Source: Nostoc favosum CHAB5714 (GTDB taxonomy: Bacteria > Cyanobacteriota > Cyanobacteriia > Cyanobacteriales > Nostocaceae). Taken from it: DNA of 36,353 nt. The notes under the pieces were generated by a model that was not told the DNA's origin, ran no database searches, and was given only the letters and a program-made list of their open reading frames with translations. Position 1 is the first letter of the stretch. Each line of letters starts with the position of its first letter. Of this stretch, positions 33,468-36,353 are shown in pieces. A program made the position numbers and the translations under genes. Location: NCBI RefSeq assembly GCF_020829495.1, contig NZ_JAIVFQ010000070.1:1-36353 (forward strand), in the 5' to 3' direction.

Positions 33468-33695
33468 TTAGCTATGGGAAGCATCAAATTTCCTTTTGCT
33501 TTCCTTTGCAGCCTCAATAACTTCTTCAAGAGTGCATTGGTAAACTTCCAAAAATTTGGGTATGTCTTCAATTGGCAGCCTGGGAGTGTGCCGCCCAATA
33601 TCCCAGTTACGGACAGTTGACTCAGCAATTCCTAACCTTGATGCCACATCTACTGTTCTTAACCCTGCTTTTTCTCTTAACCCCTTCATATCCAT
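33468..33695 (-). CDS. XRE-family repressor-like HTH protein
   Basis: A 75-residue DNA-binding protein from the ATG of MDMKGLREKAGL; the frame is open a few codons further with a TTG start. It is a single Cro/CI-type helix-turn-helix: LREKAGLRTVDVASRLGIAE, STVRNWDIGRHTPRLP (about 5-40), then a short helix KFLEVYQCTLEEVIEAAKE. It is divergent from the operon starting at 33843, with the inverted repeat at 33724-33759 between. By analogy with plasmid and phage repressors it probably binds that repeat and controls both directions. The C-terminal tail is basic. No peptidase or ligand domain is present. Confidence 0.85.
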   Translation of the reverse strand: MDMKGLREKAGLRTVDVASRLGIAESTVRNWDIGRHTPRLPIEDIPKFLEVYQCTLEEVIEAAKESKRKFDASHS

Positions 33696-33723
33696 AACAA
33701 ATAGTAATACCAATAGAATATCA

Positions 33724-33766
33724 GCTAGTTAACTCAGTTGACAAGCGCAGTTAACTAGCGGATAAT
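33724..33766 (+). promoter_or_regulatory. Sigma-70 promoter overlapped by an 11-bp inverted repeat
   Basis: TTGACA (33738-33743) and GATAAT (33761-33766) are 17 bases apart, a near-ideal promoter reading right. GCTAGTTAACT (33724-33734) and AGTTAACTAGC (33749-33759) are perfect reverse complements; the second lies in the spacer. This is a classic repressor site, probably for the XRE protein. Confidence 0.75.
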
Positions 33767-33777
33767 AGATATATAAG

Positions 33778-33815
33778 AGAAGCGCCCCTGACTGCGAATC
33801 TGAAGCGCTTCTTTT
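33778..33815 (+). terminator. Early hairpin in the leader, attenuator-like
   Basis: AGAAGCGC (33778-33785) and GCGCTTCT (33805-33812) form a stem, followed by TTT. It begins just about 5 bases after the expected transcript start and ends 28 bases before the first gene. It could be an intrinsic terminator (attenuator) or a protective 5' hairpin. Confidence 0.5.
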
Positions 33816-33842
33816 GCCCTAAATTTAAAGAGCCTTCCAATT

Positions 33843-34745
33843 ATGACTCACGCCATTTACACAGCACAACAGCTGCAACTGAAATCGATTGCCAGACTCA
33901 AGCAAATCTACAGCGAAATCGCTTGTACAGTCGAAGTAAGCGACAAACGCTCTCTAGATTCTTGGATTAGTGCGATCGCTGATTATCAAGCCAGCAAGGT
34001 TCAGAAACTCGCCCCTGCTGCCCCCGACAACCAAGCTCTCGCCCAAGCCGAACTCGACCACTTCATCACAACGCAAGCCCAAGCCGTAGCTCCCGAACCC
34101 CTCAGAATTGTCGAAATCTCTTTTGACCATCACGAATATTACGCTGATGACAAACTGATAGCCAGCATCAGCCATGACGATAACCATTTAACGCAACGCT
34201 GGGTAGTCATGGTCAACGAGAAAGAAGTATTTCGTGCCAACACTGTAATGCATTGTCATCGCTTCATCTGCACTCACTACAAAGACGGCACACTGCCAGT
34301 AAAAGCAGAGGTGCAGGGGAGCAGGGGTGCAGAGGGGAAAAACCTACAACAGCTTTCTCCTGTGCCCCTTTGCTCCTCTGCCCCCATGCCTTCCTCTTCT
34401 ACTGAAAACCAAATCATGGCGCATATCTTCAACGAGTGCCAGAATTATGGGTTTGAAGTTCTCGATGATGGCATTTACAACAACAACGGCGTGAAACTGG
34501 GGCAAGTCGGATGCACTGACGGTAACTGGTGGGTGAAGAGGCGTTGTTCAGGTCAGCAGCAGTATTCTAACTCCGTGTTTGATGCTGTGCGCTCATTGTC
34601 GATGGTGGATACACTACCCCATGCAGAAGCGGTTGACTGCGAAGAATTGCTAGACCGACCATTTGAGATGCTGACAACCCTTGATTGGGAACTGTTACGG
34701 GAGTATGCGCCAGTTGCAGAAAGCCGGGAGTTAGTAACGGCGTAA
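33843..34745 (+). CDS. Cyanobacterial plasmid-type protein with SAP/HeH-like N-terminus
   Basis: A 300-residue protein. The first 45 residues (LQLKSIARLKQIYSEIACTV and DKRSLDSWISAIADYQ) have the pattern of a SAP or HeH helix-extended-helix domain, which often binds DNA. The middle contains PEPLRIVEISFDHHEYYADD, IASISHDDNHLTQRWVVMVN and HCHRFICTHYKDG. Residues about 156-182 are encoded by an in-frame repeat (34310-34386) and are not family sequence. The C-terminal part (QIMAHIFNECQNYGFEVLDD) returns to ordinary protein. It is the first gene after the XRE-controlled promoter and probably the head of an operon. No enzyme motif was recognised. I recall similar proteins on Nostoc plasmids, always hypothetical. 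Confidence 0.7.
   Translation: MTHAIYTAQQLQLKSIARLKQIYSEIACTVEVSDKRSLDSWISAIADYQASKVQKLAPAAPDNQALAQAELDHFITTQAQAVAPEPLRIVEISFDHHEYYADDKLIASISHDDNHLTQRWVVMVNEKEVFRANTVMHCHRFICTHYKDGTLPVKAEVQGSRGAEGKNLQQLSPVPLCSSAPMPSSSTENQIMAHIFNECQNYGFEVLDDGIYNNNGVKLGQVGCTDGNWWVKRRCSGQQQYSNSVFDAVRSLSMVDTLPHAEAVDCEELLDRPFEMLTTLDWELLREYAPVAESRELVTA
34310..34386. repeat. GGGGAGCAG/CTCCTCTGCCCC palindromic repeat inside a gene
   Basis: Arms GCAGGGGAGCAGGGGTGC (left) and TGCCCCTTTGCTCCTCTGCC (right) surround an unrelated 30-base centre. The same repeat type forms the core of the MITE at 32843-32987, so they share an origin. Here it is read in frame within the 33843 gene. Confidence 0.7.
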
Positions 34746-34760
34746 TTCTTGCACAGACAA

Positions 34761-34790
34761 GAGCGATCGCTACCTGTAGAGCGATCGCTC
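34761..34790. repeat. Paired HIP1 palindromes
   Basis: GAGCGATCGCT (34761-34771) and GAGCGATCGCTC (34779-34790) each contain the HIP1 octamer, 7 bases apart, in the gap between two genes of the right-end operon. They can pair with each other as a hairpin. Confidence 0.6.
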
Positions 34791-34830
34791 ATCAACTACT
34801 CGCTTATTCAACTTTTTCCCCATTAAATCA

Positions 34831-35157
34831 ATGCAACCTACAATATCAATCCCCCAACACTGGGGCTACCCCCGCTTTGCTTTGGAACAGCGTACTAAAG
34901 ACGGCATCATTGTGGGGTTTTATTACTACCCAAATCGTACAGAACTGGCTGAACAATTCGGTGGTGGTTGGCGCTATGCGCTGATGCCTCATAAAAACTC
35001 TGACGAACTGTTCCACTTTCAAGAGTCTCAAATCCAACCCCTTTCCCCAGAAGAATTACTTTTAGAAATCACCGCAGAGATTGACTTTTATCAAAGTCAA
35101 ATAACAATTCTGCAACAACAGTTATTAGCCATCACTGGAGGTAGCACCAATGGCTAA
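34831..35157 (+). CDS. Small plasmid-type hypothetical protein
   Basis: A 108-residue protein: IPQHWGYPRFALEQRTKDGI, IVGFYYYPNRTELAEQFGGG, WRYALMPHKNSDELFHF, then a coiled-coil-like helix (LLLEITAEIDFYQSQITILQ) ending QQLLAITGGSTNG. The compact beta-rich N-terminal half followed by a helical tail suggests an interacting or oligomeric protein. No enzyme motif was recognised. The ATG (MQPTISIP) has no strong ribosome binding site but fits the family. The last 8 bases overlap the next gene's start (ATGGCTAA), so the two are coupled. Similar proteins occur on Nostoc plasmids, as I recall. Confidence 0.65.
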   Translation: MQPTISIPQHWGYPRFALEQRTKDGIIVGFYYYPNRTELAEQFGGGWRYALMPHKNSDELFHFQESQIQPLSPEELLLEITAEIDFYQSQITILQQQLLAITGGSTNG

Positions 35158-35350
35158 TTCTACAGACAATTTCGAGGGTAGAGCCAAGCATTTGCTGCGT
35201 TTACTTCAGCTTTGTGGCGGTTGTGTTCCATTGCATCGGCTTCAGTTCCAATTTTCCGATTCAGTTATTCAAACACTGCTGGATAAAGAACTAGTGCAAG
35301 TACAAAACACAGGACGCGGCTTTTTGTTGGAGATTGCTGAGGATTTTTAA
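35150..35350 (+). CDS. Small winged-helix-like protein
   Basis: A 66-residue protein coupled to the preceding gene by an 8-base overlap (ATGGCTAA). Helical pattern: NFEGRAKHLLRLLQLCGGCV, PLHRLQFQFSDSVIQTLLDK, ELVQVQNTGRGFLLEIAEDF. A helix-helix-helix followed by a two-strand hairpin (LVQVQNTGRGFLLEI) is the shape of a mini winged helix, so a DNA-binding or regulator role is possible, but this is inference from pattern only. Translational coupling makes the start firm. It shares the transcript of the XRE-controlled cluster. Confidence 0.6.
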   Translation: MANSTDNFEGRAKHLLRLLQLCGGCVPLHRLQFQFSDSVIQTLLDKELVQVQNTGRGFLLEIAEDF

Positions 35351-35374
35351 GTTATTAATCCTAGAGGGAAAATC

Positions 35375-35764
35375 ATGAAAATTTACGCTAAGACGATTCC
35401 ACAAACTTTACCCGATTGGGCAACCATCATCACGCATAGCGCAGATTTAATTGAGATTGAAATCAACGATGAACACCCAAATTTTCAATCTTTACTTGAA
35501 GAGTTGCAAACGGAGATTGAGCCAGGAACATTCGGTGTGAAAGCGGAAGATTTATGTTCACGTCTCGGCATTGAAATGTCTAACCCAAATCTGCACTACT
35601 TAGTTGAACAAGCCCAAACCCTGATATTTGAAATTGCTACACACCCAGACTACAAACAACTACTGGAGTTGGGATATAGCCCTGATTTAAACATTGCTGA
35701 TGCTCAAACTGCGCTCACCTATTTGGAATGGGAGTTAGAGCGCAATCGAGAACCTTCTGTTTAG
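35375..35764 (+). CDS. Acidic hypothetical protein, 129 residues
   Basis: Not recognised. Start ATG with GAGGG about 8 bases upstream, 24 bases after the previous gene. The sequence is acidic and helical: DWATIITHSADLIEIEINDE, FQSLLEELQTEIEPGTFGVK, AEDLCSRLGIEMSNPNLHYL, and a C-terminal helix ADAQTALTYLEWELERNREP. There is no signal peptide or membrane segment. Its strong acidity would fit a DNA-mimic or a partner of a basic protein, but nothing proves this. Spacing shows it belongs to the same operon as its neighbours. The protein looks intact. Confidence 0.6.
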   Translation: MKIYAKTIPQTLPDWATIITHSADLIEIEINDEHPNFQSLLEELQTEIEPGTFGVKAEDLCSRLGIEMSNPNLHYLVEQAQTLIFEIATHPDYKQLLELGYSPDLNIADAQTALTYLEWELERNREPSV

Positions 35765-35863
35765 TAAAGAAGCGATTGCTTGAATATCAGCTTTTCTTCA
35801 AGCAATCGTAAAGCACTGAAAGTTCCGTTACAAACCACTAATTATCACACACCCCAACAAAAT

Positions 35864-36250
35864 ATGGTTACTGAAATCAAACTAGGTTTATGCAACCCTC
35901 CAGAACCGATTTATCTCTATGTCAAAAACGCTGAGTTAGGTGGAGAATCTTACTTGTGGTATCACTACGATATTGACAGCGAGAAAACCATCCCTGTTAC
36001 CCAAAGAGCATTAACTGGGTACTTGTCAGAACTGCGATTAACCACTAAAGAATTCAAAGGAAAGGACAACCTTAAACTTGATATTGTCGTGAGCGCTGAT
36101 GAACTTTATGTTATCAGAACTGGCGTTGAAACCAATTTCGCCAAAAGCTTTCTTCTGGCTGCATCATTAATCCAAGACTTTTCTAAACCCTTGATTATCG
36201 TTGCTAATGGTGGTGACGAAAACACGGTTTTCGTGCGATTCGTTGGCTAG
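35864..36250 (+). CDS. Conserved plasmid-type protein, possible OB-fold
   Basis: A protein of about 128 residues, from the ATG of MVTEIKLGLCNPPEPIYLYV; the frame is open to a TTG at 35780, which would add 28 low-complexity residues (FSSSNRKALKV). Beta-rich pattern: YVKNAELGGESYLWYHYDID, TQRALTGYLSELRLTTKEFK, NLKLDIVVSADELYVIRTGV, NFAKSFLLAASLIQDF, PLIIVANGGDENTVFVRFVG. The KEFKGKDNLKLDIVVS segment and the sheet order could fit a single-stranded DNA-binding or other OB-like protein, but this is a guess. It appears to be in the operon led by 33843. No membrane segment. I recall similar proteins on cyanobacterial plasmids. Confidence 0.6.
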   Translation: MVTEIKLGLCNPPEPIYLYVKNAELGGESYLWYHYDIDSEKTIPVTQRALTGYLSELRLTTKEFKGKDNLKLDIVVSADELYVIRTGVETNFAKSFLLAASLIQDFSKPLIIVANGGDENTVFVRFVG

Positions 36251-36285
36251 AAATCAAGCCCAAAAGGTTTTGAAGGATTAGCCGC

Positions 36286-36300
36286 AAGGTTCTGAACCTT
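36286..36300. repeat. Short palindrome between genes
   Basis: AAGGTTCTGAACCTT is a perfect odd-length palindrome (7-bp arms) 10 bases before the next possible start. It could be an operator or a weak terminator stem; no T-run follows. Confidence 0.3.
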
Positions 36301-36309
36301 GACAACTGA

Positions 36310-36353
36310 ATGACCATGAGGGTGACTAACTTAGAAATCATAGAGTACAAGAA
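36310..36353 (+). CDS. Start of a further gene, cut by the window edge
   Basis: An open frame runs from ATG at 36310 (alternatives ATG 36316 and GTG 36322) to the edge: VTNLEIIEYKN. The TNL..IEYK beginning resembles plasmid and phage ORF6N or Rha-type proteins, which act in phage and plasmid regulation. Only 14 codons are visible, so this is tentative. Confidence 0.3.
   Translation, partial: MTMRVTNLEIIEYK

Noticed and set aside
1..36353. tRNA or rRNA genes
   Set aside because: No cloverleaf-like sequence or conserved rRNA segment was recognised by eye; a covariance-model scan would be decisive.

Overview
The window looks like accessory DNA, quite possibly plasmid, from a filamentous cyanobacterium of the Nostoc type. 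Support for this: many copies of the cyanobacterial HIP1 octamer GCGATCGC, small dispersed repeats of the Nostoc kind built on GCCTACGGC and GCTACGCCTACGC, and many proteins resembling cyanobacterial families. A parA-parB pair and several plasmid-type gene families of unknown role favour a plasmid, but no replication gene or parS site was recognised, so an accessory chromosomal island is possible. All family assignments are from memory of motifs; no search was run.

Layout. (1) 1-6200: a probable peptide-modification (RiPP) locus with a C-terminally truncated radical SAM enzyme, an unknown 227-residue protein, a TIGR00027-type methyltransferase, and a YcaO cyclodehydratase with fused leader-peptide and E1-like part. 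No convincing precursor gene is present. (2) 6200-10400: a possible defence cluster with an HTH-AAA_35 STAND-like ATPase, a small coiled-coil protein of antitoxin type and an AIPR-family protein. (3) 10453-14650: a 2 kb insertion sequence with 50-bp terminal inverted repeats that appears to split a small gene, then parA-parB. (4) 14750-18130: a degenerate aldo/keto reductase, a truncated CoiA-like gene, a GIY-YIG gene cut by an in-frame stop, and a secreted protein. (5) 18515-20926: a D-amino-acid-oxidase domain fused to a complete ATP-grasp ligase.

(6) 21290-25670 is a graveyard: a truncated metallophosphoesterase, a MrfA/YprA-type helicase remnant fused head-to-head with a 5'-truncated queA-like gene, and a phosphoglucomutase fragment. 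(7) 25800-29430: an AraC regulator, a crotonase resembling 6-oxocamphor hydrolase, a VOC protein, a Coq4-like protein and a TetR regulator, with a 19-bp-arm inverted-repeat operator between coq4 and tetR. (8) 29430-33300: three copies or remnants of one DUF3102-like family. One is interrupted by a 145-bp MITE with a perfect 5-bp target duplication whose removal exactly restores the reading frame; another carries 24- and 26-bp repeat insertions. (9) 33468-36353: an XRE repressor, a strong promoter overlapped by an inverted repeat, an early hairpin, and a run of small plus-strand genes of unknown function that continues past the window.

The main theme is rapid decay and reshuffling by mobile and miniature repeats around a few intact and unusual genes. 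The best candidates for new biology are the oxidase-ATP-grasp fusion, the YcaO locus without a precursor, and the repressor-controlled operon of unknown proteins at the right end.
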